From: Nostoc mirabile CHAB5784
GTDB lineage: Bacteria; Cyanobacteriota; Cyanobacteriia; Cyanobacteriales; Nostocaceae
Direction: 5' to 3'
Assembly (NCBI RefSeq): GCF_020829645.1
Contig: NZ_JAIVFS010000004.1
Coordinates: forward strand, 62,001 to 126,000
DNA length: 64,000 nucleotides
Part shown: piece by piece, positions 12,135 through 21,537 of the stretch
How the letters are laid out: each line of letters starts with the position of its first letter
How positions within the stretch are numbered: the stretch's first letter is position 1
The notes under the pieces: model-generated
Databases searched by the model: none
Told to the model about the DNA's origin: nothing
Seen by the model: the letters and a program-made list of their open reading frames with translations, nothing else
Program-made: the position numbers and the translations under genes

Positions 12135-12241
12135 AGTTGCCTATACCAATTTGGCTACGCTCCCATCAAAGGGAGCGACAGGAATCGAACCTGCATTCCG
12201 TTGCCGGAGTGTGTGTAGGCTTCACAAGTTAGGGCGCGGAA
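12105..12241 (-). ncRNA. Y-like RNA with a circularly permuted tRNA-like head
   Basis: Outer helix TTCCGCGC (12234-12241) with GTGCGGAA (12105-12112). Internal loop CCTAACTT against TAACTT. Inner helix GTGAAGC with GCTTTGC (two wobbles). In the head the tRNA parts come in reversed order: variable-arm hairpin TCCG-GCAA-CGGA, T arm GCAGG-TTCGATT-CCTGT (12178-12194), acceptor 3' strand CGCTCCC (12171-12177), a 6-base loop TTTGAT, acceptor 5' strand GGGAGCG (12158-12164), then D arm GCC-AAATTGGTATA-GGC (12139-12155). The acceptor end is thus closed by a loop and the anticodon end is open and continues into the Y stem. The head in 11479-11606 is built the other way round. Confidence 0.8.
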
Positions 12242-12401
12242 TAAAACTATGCAGTTAGAAATGAAGCAAAGGTTTATGTTTTAAACTTTCTTACCTTCTG
12301 CTTGGAAAGTGCTAAGTTATAAGTTCCGAGTAAATAATTAAAAGTGATGAGTCAAAGAAACTAATTTATTCAAAACTCCTAACTCCTAACTTCTAGCCAC
12401 T

Positions 12402-12656
<255 letters not shown>

Positions 12657-12661
12657 ATTAG

Positions 12662-12871
<210 letters not shown>

Positions 12872-12936
12872 AAGGAAAGCATGATTGCGATGCTCTAATT
12901 GAGGTTATTGCAACCTTCAATAGAAGTCAAAGCAAA

Positions 12937-13063
12937 TGGAGCCGTCGGGAATTGTAGGCTTTGCCTTCCTGAAGGGTACCCGAATCCTGCAACCGTCCGT
13001 TTGTTGGCTTCGGAGCAGTCGAACACCAATCGCGGCCCCAAAACTGGGTACTGCCGAAGGAAG
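12937..13063 (-). ncRNA. Structured RNA with tmRNA-like ends at the head of the Ro cluster
   Basis: The 5' part GGGGCCGCGATTGG then TTCGAC (from 13039) closely follows the start of cyanobacterial tmRNA (GGGGCCGCAATGG...TTCGAC, from memory) and the 3' part ends CGGCTCC-A (12937-12944) like tmRNA. The two pair as a 7-bp acceptor stem with G3-U70, the alanine identity element. There is no room for a tag reading frame (103 bases). A competing fold pairs CTTCCT...GTACCC (13046-13063) with GGGTAC...AGGAAG (12965-12981), as two 6-bp helices. Both cannot be nested together, so the RNA may be a pseudoknot or switch. It lacks the CCYRAC/RACTTG Y stem of its neighbours. Confidence 0.6.
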
Positions 13064-13153
13064 TTGCTAAACTAATCCCCAAAAACTAGCATCTATGCAA
13101 TTGTCAAGGTTCCGAGAGGTTTTAGTTTTGCCTTTTGAGGAGGTTTTTTTCTT

Positions 13154-13206
13154 GATACTACAAATGTAATACATAAATTACATGGTGTCAAGGGGATACT
13201 ACAAAT
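13154..13206 (-). promoter_or_regulatory. Promoter and operator for the Ro/RNA cluster
   Basis: On the minus strand, -35 TTGACA (13186-13191), 17 bases, -10 TACATT (13163-13168), a good sigma-70 type promoter. Between them is the inverted repeat TGTAAT-N6-ATTACA (13165-13182). Flanking both is a 12-base direct repeat GATACTACAAAT (13154-13165 and 13195-13206, plus strand), 41 bases apart, about four helical turns. Transcription would start near 13156 and run into the tmRNA-like RNA. A related ATACTACA lies before the rRNA-mimic RNA (about 8993-9000), suggesting shared control. Confidence 0.6.
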
Positions 13207-13706
13207 TTCGCATTCCGATGCGTGTCATTTAGATTTTCTGATTGCGAAAGTTCCTATTAATAAGGGTTATACGATTTCGCTGTAACAATGATACAAATAC
13301 GTTGGTAGGGGCATGGCAAAGACCATGCGTGTCAACTTAACGTTAAAAGGGCGGTTATAAACCGCACGCCAGTTGCAACAAGAGTGGCTCGCCGCCCAAC
13401 GCACTGGCTTGTCTACACGAGACAAAACCTGCCTCCGTGGGTTAAGCAATCAAAGATTTTGTATTAGTCCACGGAGGTGGACGAGAGCGAGAGTGCCGCG
13501 AATTCCCTGAGCCAAGGCAAAAGTAGACACCAATGGGCAAAGACAAGCCCCTACGAGAAATCTATATGTATCAGGGTTTTCGTGAATTGGTATTACAGAT
13601 TATTCTTTGCTGAAAGTGACACAAATTTTTGTGAAACTGAGCGATCGCGCAACATGTTGTAAGACTTGCGAAAGTTTTGCAGTCGGGATGTTAATAGTAG
13701 ATGTAA
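13207..13706. other. Gene-poor stretch with an intergenic repeat
   Basis: No gene supported. About 13370-13445 contains a repeat (CAACGCACTGGCTTG, then GACAAAACC and CCTCCGTGGGTT) that recurs at about 18490-18545. Short open frames on both strands have no coding character or ribosome site. Confidence 0.5.
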
Positions 13707-14057
13707 TTAACTGCGGTTATCTATCTGAGCGCGTTGCAAACTTCCAGAGAAGTCAACATAAACACTTTTCCACTCTGTGAAAACATCCATTGCAGTAGTT
13801 CCAGCTTCGCGGTGTCCATTACCAGTTTGTTTCACGCCACCAAAGGGCAAGTGTACCTCTGCGCCGATAGTAGGGCCGTTAATATAGGTGATACCTGCTT
13901 CGATGTCGCGCATGGCAGTAAAAGCCCGGTTGATATCGCGGGTGTAAACTGAAGAAGAAAGACCGTAATTGCTATCATTGAGAATTGCGTAGGCGTAGCC
14001 CGCCGTAGGCATCGCTTCCTCAAAAGAATTAACCTCAATCAATGCCACTACTGGCCT
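13707..14057 (-). pseudogene. C-terminal fragment of an aldehyde dehydrogenase
   Basis: The residues ([14 protein letters not shown], then [32 protein letters not shown] and [15 protein letters not shown]) are the last quarter of an NAD(P)-dependent aldehyde dehydrogenase of about 490 residues. A TAA lies directly upstream of PVV, and the catalytic Cys and Glu are missing. Within the fragment an in-frame palindromic repeat (about 13985-14015) has added MPTAGYAYA between EEA and ILNDSNYG. It is a decayed remnant. Confidence 0.85.
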
Positions 14058-14096
14058 TTAGAAAATTGGCGTGAGATAGAAATATCGATATAAAAA

Positions 14097-14819
14097 TTAA
14101 GGCACGAACGCCAACACCCCCACAGGAGAACCAGAACCACCACGCAACCTGAGAATGCCGATCGCTAGAGTAGTACCTTTAGGTGGCAGTTGATCCAAAT
14201 TGGTGAGATTTTCCAATACAATGCGTGGTTTCTCCAACACCAAGTGGTTAATAGCAAAACTGTTATCCTGTCCGGGGTCTACACCATGAGTATCAATTCC
14301 TACCCCTACTATTTGCCGTTCATCCAGTAATAATTGAGTCGCATCGCTGCCAAAGCCTGGAAAGTGGACAATTCCTTGAGAATCATGATTTAGGAATGCA
14401 CTTTTATCAAACCACTTTTTTTGCCAACCAGTATTCAGTATAACTACGCAGCCGCCAGAAATTTCACCGTATTGTTCTTCCCAAGCCAGAACATCAGCAA
14501 TAGTCAAGGCATAATCAGGATTAACTGCTGTGGCTTGGCGAATATCTATGACCACCGCAGGTACAACCAAAGACTGGGCGGGGTATTGGTCAATTCCCAC
14601 AGCATAACTATGAAAACTGTTAGGGGCGTTGATATGAGTAGCGCTATGTTCCCCCAAGGAGAAACGTCGTAGGTAATAGCCATCATTATTTAGTTCAGCC
14701 ACAGTTTCAAATTCTACTGGAGGGTCGCCAGACCATTGGGGAATATCTATGTCAATTACATGACTTAAGTGGATAACGCGTGTATAGGTGATACTATTTT
14801 GACTTTGGGGTTGTATCAT
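14097..14819 (-). CDS. Cyclase-family metal hydrolase (kynurenine formamidase-like)
   Basis: 240 residues. LSHVIDIDIPQWSGDPP near the start and GEHSATHINAPNSF (a variant of the HxGTHxDxP metal motif with SATH and Asn) are typical of the cyclase/KynB superfamily, together with GVGIDTHGVDPG. These enzymes are Zn/Mn-dependent amide or ester hydrolases; the actual substrate cannot be told. The GT-to-SA and Asp-to-Asn changes in the metal motif may alter activity. The next gene downstream is the aldehyde dehydrogenase remnant. Confidence 0.82.
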   Translation of the reverse strand: MIQPQSQNSITYTRVIHLSHVIDIDIPQWSGDPPVEFETVAELNNDGYYLRRFSLGEHSATHINAPNSFHSYAVGIDQYPAQSLVVPAVVIDIRQATAVNPDYALTIADVLAWEEQYGEISGGCVVILNTGWQKKWFDKSAFLNHDSQGIVHFPGFGSDATQLLLDERQIVGVGIDTHGVDPGQDNSFAINHLVLEKPRIVLENLTNLDQLPPKGTTLAIGILRLRGGSGSPVGVLAFVP

Positions 14820-15116
14820 AATTCTTCTCTCCCCCTGCTTCTCTTCCCGAACTGCCTCAACTAAGAAATATCCTGAACCGAATGGTATTGGGGCTACACC
14901 TACGCAAAGATAATACTACCATTACAACGTTTTTTAAACGATTCAACTGCAACATTTCTAGTCCTACTTCCCTGTATTAGAAGAAATAATCCCCCAATTC
15001 CTGTAAATTTCAGGTTGTTGGGGGGGGTTCAAATGTTGCAGCAAAAAGTGAATTAATCTTAGTTAACAACTAATAGGTTAATATTTGATTAATTTTTGAT
15101 TAAAATTATATAATAT

Positions 15117-17963
15117 TTACGAATCGAGTTGCTGCTTGAATGGAATCATGATCGCAAACTCGGCACCTTCTCCTGGTGCTGAAATACACTGGATTTGCCC
15201 GCCATGTTTTTTGACAACAATTTGGTAACTAATTGATAACCCCATGCCCGTGCCTTTCCCGACGGGTTTTGTAGTAAAAAAGGGGTCAAATACGCGTTTG
15301 CGTACTTCCTCAGTCATGCCTGCGCCATTGTCGGCAATGCCAATGATTACATGGTCTTTTTGGATGAGGGTGCGAATGCGAATTTGTGGAAAAGTCATTT
15401 GTCCTTGGTCATTTGTCCTTTGTTCAGTGTTGTTTACTAATGACATAGGCGCTTCTCTACGAGACGCTACGCGAACGCCTTCCCGCAGGGTATGACTAAT
15501 GACATAGGCGCTTCGCCTTCCCGCAGGATATGACTCTTCTAAAGCATCGATGGCATTTGTCAACAGATTCATAAATACCTGATTCATGTGTCCAGCGTGA
15601 CACATTACTGGTGGCAGGTTGCCGTAGTCTCGGATTACTTGGATTTCGGGATGTCCTGATTTGGCTTTTAAGCGATTTTGCAACAGCAGCAAGGTGCTAT
15701 CAATACCTTCATGAATATCTACTCGCTTTGTACCGTCTTCATCAAGGCGAGAGAAATTGCGTAAAGATAGGACAATCTGCCGAATGCGTTCGGCTCCCAT
15801 ATTCATAGAATCTAGGATTTTGGGCAAATCTTGCTTGAGAAAGTCTAAATCAATGGCGTAGATTTGTTGGTGAATCTCTGGTGTTGGTGGGCAATAGTTC
15901 TGTTGATAAAGGTCTACCAAGTGCAGCAAATCCTTAGTGTATTCACGGGCGTAGGTAATATTACCGTAAATAAAATTGACGGGATTATTGATTTCGTGGG
16001 CAATACCTGCAACCAATTGTCCTAAACTGGACATTTTTTCAGTTTGAATTAGTTGTGCTTGGGTTTGTTGAAGTTCTAGCAGCGCCGCTTCTAGTTGTTG
16101 GGCTTTGTCTTGGGCAGTTTGGGCAGCGATGCGGCTTTGGGTGTAAAGTTTAGCTTGGTCAATGGCGATCGCTAGTTGAACTGTAACTGCTTGTAGTAAT
16201 TCTACTTCGCTGTCCAACCAAGGCCGGAAGCCACTACAAGAACTACAGCTAAATGTGCCAATTTCCCCAGATTGGGTGTGTACGGGGAGCGACATAAAGG
16301 CGGTGAAACCAAAATCCTGCAAAAACTGCTGTGCAGTGCGCTCGGCCACAGTCTCTACATCATTAATGCGGATGATTTCTCTGTTCAAGGTTTTGGCTGC
16401 GATTAGTTCGATTTCTGCATTAGTTGCTTCTTGCTGGTTAAGCAAACAGGGGTAAGAGGAACTTTTCGCCTCATATACTCTCTCCCAGTAAGGTAACTCA
16501 GCGTCTTGCCGATACCAAAAAAAGGCGCAGCGATCGATCTGGAATAAGTTGCGAATTTCCTGCACTGCGGTTTCCACAATGTAATTGAGATCCAGGGAAG
16601 CTCGAATCTGGTTAGAAAGACGATTGAGTAGGGCTTCCCGTTGTGCGCTTTCTCTGAGTGCAACTTCTGCTTGTTTGCGGTCAGTGGTGTCATGGCAAAT
16701 ACCAACAAAGTTTAAAACATTACCATTGGCGTCTTTAATAACAGATGAGTTGCTTGTATGCCATCGCCAACTACCATTTTTGTGTTTTACCCGATATTCT
16801 ATTGCGTCTTGTTTCTCACTTGTTGTCAAAATTCTTTGAAAATAATCGGCACAAATATGCACATCGTCAGGATGTACAAAGGGAACAAAGGATTTGCCTT
16901 CAACCTCTGCAACCTCATGTCCAAAAATTTCAGTCCAGTTAGGAGAAACGTAAGAAAATATCCCTTCAAGTGTCAGCGCAAAAATAATGTTATTGGCGTT
17001 TTCGACAATGCTGCGAAACTTGGCATCGCTTTCTATGAATGCTGCTTGTACTTTGTCGCTGGTGTCGCGGACAAGAATTATGATTTGCTGGTCTGGTAAT
17101 GGTAATAACCTAGCTTCAAAATTATTCTTCCCTTCTGGTAGCGCTAAGGTATATTCAAAACTGAATAAAGATTGAGTTTCAAGTACTTGAGTTATTGCTT
17201 GCTGGAAGCGATCGCCTACAGCAATCGGTAGGCATTCTCGCAAACTCTTGCCCTGACAATCTCCTGTTGGGATATACGGTTGAGCCATCTTTCCTGGCTT
17301 GTAATCCAGAATAATTCCATCAGCATCAAGACGAAAGTATAAATCAGGAAGCACTTGCAAAATCGCTGCAAATTCTGATGTTTTTTGGCGTAACTGTGAT
17401 TCAACTGCTTGGCGTTTTGCAGTTTCAGCTTGTAGTTGTTCTAGTGTTTTTGCTAATTCTGCCGCCTGTTTTTGTTGATAATTTGTAGATGCCGAGCAGC
17501 TTTCTCTCAGGGTGGGTGACACTTCTGTTATATCCACGCAATAACCAATGTAACCAACAAAGCTACCATCTGCTGCAAACCGTGACACGGCTGTATCTAA
17601 AATCCAGCGATATTCGCCATCAGCCCGACGCAGACGATATTGCCTCTGGAACGAATCATGCGCCGTCAATGCTCTCAGGTATATATCTTCACATCGCTGT
17701 CTATCTTCTGGATGGACGCTGCAAGCCCAGATATTGCCTATCTCCTCTCCTCGCACAGATACAGACGCGCCTGTTGTTAAATATTTTCCAGTAAATTCCA
17801 GCCAATTTGCATTTAAATAACAGTAAAGTGCATTGCATCCAGCCATCCAAATCATCAGAGGAGCAGTATCCGCCTCCTGACAAAATACTTTTTCATCCTG
17901 TTCTATTTCTTTCTCTTTGACCATGATTTGGTTAATGTAGCTCTGCACCTTTTTAGAAAACAC
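15117..17963 (-). CDS. PAS-PAS-PAS-GAF sensor histidine kinase with an in-frame repeat insertion
   Basis: 948 residues, cytoplasmic. In order: PAS with PAC tail (about 30-150), coiled coil, PAS (about 195-310), PAS (about 315-435, KNGSWRWHTSNSS), GAF (about 455-610), coiled coil, phosphoacceptor GIAHEINNPVNF, then HATPase with N box MNLLTNAIDAL, G1 DNGAGM and G2 GKGTGMGLSIS. Between the N and G1 boxes (about 15385-15535) some 45 residues rich in Arg/Ser/Glu (AGRRSAYVISHTLREGVRVA) derive from palindromic genome repeats and disrupt the domain in length but not frame. The start is uncertain: GTG at 17963 or ATG at 17924 (MVKEKEIEQDEK). No receiver domain or partner is adjacent. Confidence 0.9.
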   Translation of the reverse strand: MFSKKVQSYINQIMVKEKEIEQDEKVFCQEADTAPLMIWMAGCNALYCYLNANWLEFTGKYLTTGASVSVRGEEIGNIWACSVHPEDRQRCEDIYLRALTAHDSFQRQYRLRRADGEYRWILDTAVSRFAADGSFVGYIGYCVDITEVSPTLRESCSASTNYQQKQAAELAKTLEQLQAETAKRQAVESQLRQKTSEFAAILQVLPDLYFRLDADGIILDYKPGKMAQPYIPTGDCQGKSLRECLPIAVGDRFQQAITQVLETQSLFSFEYTLALPEGKNNFEARLLPLPDQQIIILVRDTSDKVQAAFIESDAKFRSIVENANNIIFALTLEGIFSYVSPNWTEIFGHEVAEVEGKSFVPFVHPDDVHICADYFQRILTTSEKQDAIEYRVKHKNGSWRWHTSNSSVIKDANGNVLNFVGICHDTTDRKQAEVALRESAQREALLNRLSNQIRASLDLNYIVETAVQEIRNLFQIDRCAFFWYRQDAELPYWERVYEAKSSSYPCLLNQQEATNAEIELIAAKTLNREIIRINDVETVAERTAQQFLQDFGFTAFMSLPVHTQSGEIGTFSCSSCSGFRPWLDSEVELLQAVTVQLAIAIDQAKLYTQSRIAAQTAQDKAQQLEAALLELQQTQAQLIQTEKMSSLGQLVAGIAHEINNPVNFIYGNITYAREYTKDLLHLVDLYQQNYCPPTPEIHQQIYAIDLDFLKQDLPKILDSMNMGAERIRQIVLSLRNFSRLDEDGTKRVDIHEGIDSTLLLLQNRLKAKSGHPEIQVIRDYGNLPPVMCHAGHMNQVFMNLLTNAIDALEESYPAGRRSAYVISHTLREGVRVASRREAPMSLVNNTEQRTNDQGQMTFPQIRIRTLIQKDHVIIGIADNGAGMTEEVRKRVFDPFFTTKPVGKGTGMGLSISYQIVVKKHGGQIQCISAPGEGAEFAIMIPFKQQLDS

Positions 17964-18944
17964 TTTTGCCTGCCTGCTCTGCCTAAATTATTAAGGTAAT
18001 AGTCTGAAAATAGGATTTGTTAATAGATATATATAATCTTTGTGCCAACCTAATATTTATCTTAATACTTTATTTGTTTTTATCCATTAAAAAATTCCTC
18101 TTTTACTGTAAATAAATTGAACAAATGCTGAAGTTATGATTAAGATTAACTTCAGCATTTTTGGTAAAATTTAAGCTATCCATGTGTGAGGAAACTTGTT
18201 TGAGTTTGTTTATTCTTAAAATTACCTATAAATTCATCTTAGCTATGTAATTGCATTGCTCAAAAACCTAATTTAGCTTCACGAAAACTATATGATTCAC
18301 TATGAGGCGCTTACATCTTTATCAGAAATTCACAATAATCAGAAAATTCATATCAAATAAATATTGATTTTTTATCAAGAAGAATTCAGCATGAATTAGA
18401 GTCCTAGCGACTATAAGTCGCACGCCAGGTGCTTCAAGTCGGCAAAGCCGGACGCCAGGTGCCTCAAGTCGGGAAACCCGCCCACAGCACTGGCTCCCCA
18501 ACGCACTGGCTTGGCTATACAGACAAAACCCACCTCCGTGGGTTGGAAATTTTTGATTTTTCATGTTTTCCACGTAGATAGACAATGCTAGTGTAGTAGC
18601 GAATTATATTCACCTAATACTTTTTGGACATCCTCTTAAAATAAAGGGTATAAAAGGGTTTAATACCCACATCTCTACTAAGGAGTCTCTAGTCAAATTG
18701 TGGTATAAAACTCTACTTTATTCCTTCTGACTCCTGAATTCTGACTTCTAAATTATTCTTCAATTTTCCAATTCAAACCCGATTTCTCAAAATTGTCTTG
18801 ACCGTTCAAAACGCCTCATACGAAAATCGCAAATTAAATGAGAGAAATGCTAAATGTGATATCAACACGTTGCAACAATGGCTGGTAATCGCATTTTATA
18901 TGTTATAAAGCTCACAGAAATTAATGTTAGGCGGAAACTACTTT
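17964..18944. other. Long intergenic stretch with hairpin and repeats
   Basis: No gene found. It holds a strong hairpin (18123-18160), the GCACTGGCTTGG...CCTCCGTGGGTT repeat block (about 18400-18545, related to 13370-13445), and at about 18617-18635 CTTTTTGGACATCCTCTTA, which resembles one IS5-like element end without a partner. Confidence 0.5.
18123..18160. terminator. Strong hairpin, probable terminator
   Basis: A perfect 14-bp stem AAATGCTGAAGTTA / TAACTTCAGCATTT with a 10-base loop, followed by T-rich sequence on the plus strand and preceded by A/T-rich sequence. It lies upstream of the kinase start, so it does not end a gene seen here; it may be a repeat-derived terminator. Confidence 0.45.
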
Positions 18945-21485
18945 ATGGAACCAGATAAACTGGGCCGTTTTAAGGAGTACGGCGAATTCATCCTCCGAAA
19001 GATAGATTCTGTGCCCCAGCAACCTTCAAAACAAGAAGATTGGGTTCCAGCTAGTCTTGACGACTGTCTCCTGCGTCTGCGATCGGCTGCCCAGAAAACT
19101 GTAGACCTTGCAACTTCACCTGTCAAAATTGGGGTGATGGGGGAATTCAGTAGTGGGAAAACTTTACTTTTAGGCAGTCTAATTGGATATGCCGATGCTT
19201 TGCCGGTCAGCGAAAACCCTACTACAGGTAATGTTACCGCCATACACATCATACCGCAAGATGACTTTGCCACTACACAATTAAGTAATTTTACTGTAGA
19301 TTATCTTTCTCATGAAGGGGTACATGAGTGTCTACGCTTCATGCTAGGGGAAGCCAATAAACGGACAACAGCAGCAGGGCTTCCTCCTATACCAGTATCG
19401 AAACTCAACTCTGGCACAGATATTATTGGCTGGTGTGAAGAAGCATGGAATAGCAGTAACAATTTAGAGCTACGTTATTTACTCCGGGAGTTGGTATTAT
19501 TCCTACGGGCTTATCAAGCTTATGGGGAAGTTATGTGTGGTGGGCATTACCAGATTGATGCTATTACAGCCCGCGAAGGGCTACAGCTAGTCGAACAGCC
19601 AATGGCAATCCAAACGCTGAAATTTGAAGATTTACCTCCAGCGCATATCCGATTACCGAGTCCACCCCAGAGGCTACCAACAAAGTTATTACAAAACAGC
19701 TTCCCACTGATCCGCCGCGTAGATATCGATGTGAAAATCTCACGGGAAATTTGGGATTTTACAGGCGCAGCCAAATTTATTCTCATCGACTTTCCGGGAT
19801 TAGGGGCTGCTAATTCGGGGGCTAGGGATACCTTTTTGTCACTGCGAGAATTGGCAGAAGTACAAACAATTTTGGTATTGCTAAATGGTAAATCTCCTGG
19901 GAGCGATCGCGCCAATAAAATCTTCACGATGATGCAGCAGCAGCGACCGGGACAAGACCTGAAAGATTTAATTCTCGTAGGTGTGGGTCGCTTTGATCAA
20001 CTACCGCTAGAGGGCGAGGGTGGCGAAAGAGAACTTGACCAACTGATTGAAGATAGCGATTTACAAGAGGAAACCGTTTTCCAAAAACTCAAAGTTCTGC
20101 AAACTACCATTGACGGTGCAGAAGCGTTTACAACTCAAAAAGACCGCATCGTTTTACTATCGCCACTGTTGGGACTAGCTGAATTGGCAAAACGTTCTAG
20201 TACCGTCAAAGCAGGTTCAACAGAGTTTTTGGCTAACTTAGACTATCCTGATTATCTAGATCGGTCTAAACGGCTACAAGAAAAATGGGAGCTATTAAGT
20301 GAACGACTATTAGAATCTAACACTCGCAGTTATTTGGGCAGACAGCTAGGTTACTTTAGTCAAGATGGGGGACTTAGTAAGCTGCGGGAATTGATTCAAA
20401 CCCACGTAGCGACTCATGGACTGAAGCAACTGTATGAAGATACTCGGAGATCGGCTGATGTGGTGAGTCAGCAACAAGATCACTTGAAGGACATCATAGA
20501 TGAAATTCACGAGCAAGGTATCCCTACAGGCGATAGTCCCGCCTTTATCGAGTTGCGCTTTGTGGTCGAAAGCTTGGATAAAATCTACAGGAATTTTCAA
20601 AAAGATTTAGGGAAAGAACCACTCAAAGACCGGCGCGGTGTTGTCGTCAGCGATGTAGTTAAAGACGAACTCACTTTTAGAATACTGAATTGGAACCAGT
20701 GGACTTTACTCTTCAACAAAGCCAACAATGGAGCGATCGCTCTGGCAGAATCTAAAGGTGCAGCTGGGAAATTATTTGATCGGGGAAATCGTGTAAATAC
20801 TTCCCTTCCGACTAAAAGCGATGATTTTTATCCAGTATTTGAGAAAACCGTTAAAGAAGTAGAAGATTTTGCCCGCGATCGCATCCATCAAGCAGTGGTA
20901 GATTTGTTGAATCAATTGTCAAATTATGTAGCCCCAGAACGCGAACAATTGCAGGCATTTTTCCATCCAGATATGGAGCAAGAAATCGAAGAAAAATTTG
21001 GTTTTGAAGATGCCGATCTCTTTTACAAATTATTACTAGGATGCGATCCTAACGAATGGAAAGAAGCAATTATCTCTGAAATCACTAGTAAAAACAAAAC
21101 CGTTGCGCCCGAAATCATCTTTCCTCTAGCGCGTCAAGACGAGAAACACAACGTTGGTCAAATCTTTGACTGGGCACCAGAAAAAAGCCAAGGTTTACCT
21201 AGATCGAGTAATCACCAACTTTTAGTACTGCGGCTGCGAGATGAAATTACTGCTAGCGCCAGCCTTCACCTTGTGCAGTATGTTAGCGAAGTTAATCAGC
21301 AAATAAATTCCGAACTTGAAGGTATTTTGGATCAAATTATTCCTAGTTTGCAAAACCTTTCAAAAAAAGAAACTTTGCTGAGATATTTGGCGGCTGGAGA
21401 CTTGCCATCTGAGATCGCAATTCCTACTTGGTTGCAGATTATTTCAGAACTTGCTGCTGTTTCTTACTTAGATGATTTGAGATAA
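18945..21485 (+). CDS. SrfC-like dynamin-type GTPase
   Basis: About 846 residues from the ATG that follows GGCGGAA; an ATG seven codons upstream lacks a ribosome site. G1 loop GVMGEFSSGKTLLLGSL, G2 Thr in NPTTGNVTAIH, G3 IDFPGLGAANSGARD, and a weak G4 (VGVGRFDQ) match large dynamin/SrfC-type GTPases. The rest is long helical sequence (for example DVVSQQQDHLKDIIDEIHEQ), consistent with a stalk. No membrane helix is visible. An SrfB-like ATPase and a helical protein follow on the same strand at 22877 and 26027, so this is probably an SrfABC-like set; such sets are thought to act in secretion, membrane stress or conflict, without firm biochemistry. Confidence 0.8.
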   Translation: MEPDKLGRFKEYGEFILRKIDSVPQQPSKQEDWVPASLDDCLLRLRSAAQKTVDLATSPVKIGVMGEFSSGKTLLLGSLIGYADALPVSENPTTGNVTAIHIIPQDDFATTQLSNFTVDYLSHEGVHECLRFMLGEANKRTTAAGLPPIPVSKLNSGTDIIGWCEEAWNSSNNLELRYLLRELVLFLRAYQAYGEVMCGGHYQIDAITAREGLQLVEQPMAIQTLKFEDLPPAHIRLPSPPQRLPTKLLQNSFPLIRRVDIDVKISREIWDFTGAAKFILIDFPGLGAANSGARDTFLSLRELAEVQTILVLLNGKSPGSDRANKIFTMMQQQRPGQDLKDLILVGVGRFDQLPLEGEGGERELDQLIEDSDLQEETVFQKLKVLQTTIDGAEAFTTQKDRIVLLSPLLGLAELAKRSSTVKAGSTEFLANLDYPDYLDRSKRLQEKWELLSERLLESNTRSYLGRQLGYFSQDGGLSKLRELIQTHVATHGLKQLYEDTRRSADVVSQQQDHLKDIIDEIHEQGIPTGDSPAFIELRFVVESLDKIYRNFQKDLGKEPLKDRRGVVVSDVVKDELTFRILNWNQWTLLFNKANNGAIALAESKGAAGKLFDRGNRVNTSLPTKSDDFYPVFEKTVKEVEDFARDRIHQAVVDLLNQLSNYVAPEREQLQAFFHPDMEQEIEEKFGFEDADLFYKLLLGCDPNEWKEAIISEITSKNKTVAPEIIFPLARQDEKHNVGQIFDWAPEKSQGLPRSSNHQLLVLRLRDEITASASLHLVQYVSEVNQQINSELEGILDQIIPSLQNLSKKETLLRYLAAGDLPSEIAIPTWLQIISELAAVSYLDDLR

Positions 21486-21537
21486 GCAAACTGAGAAAAT
21501 AACTGATTGCGATCGCTACGGTTATGAGGATGTATTT

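Noticed and set aside
13267..13662. Two 60-61-codon frames on opposite strands
   Set aside because: They run through an intergenic repeat block, with no ribosome site or similarity.
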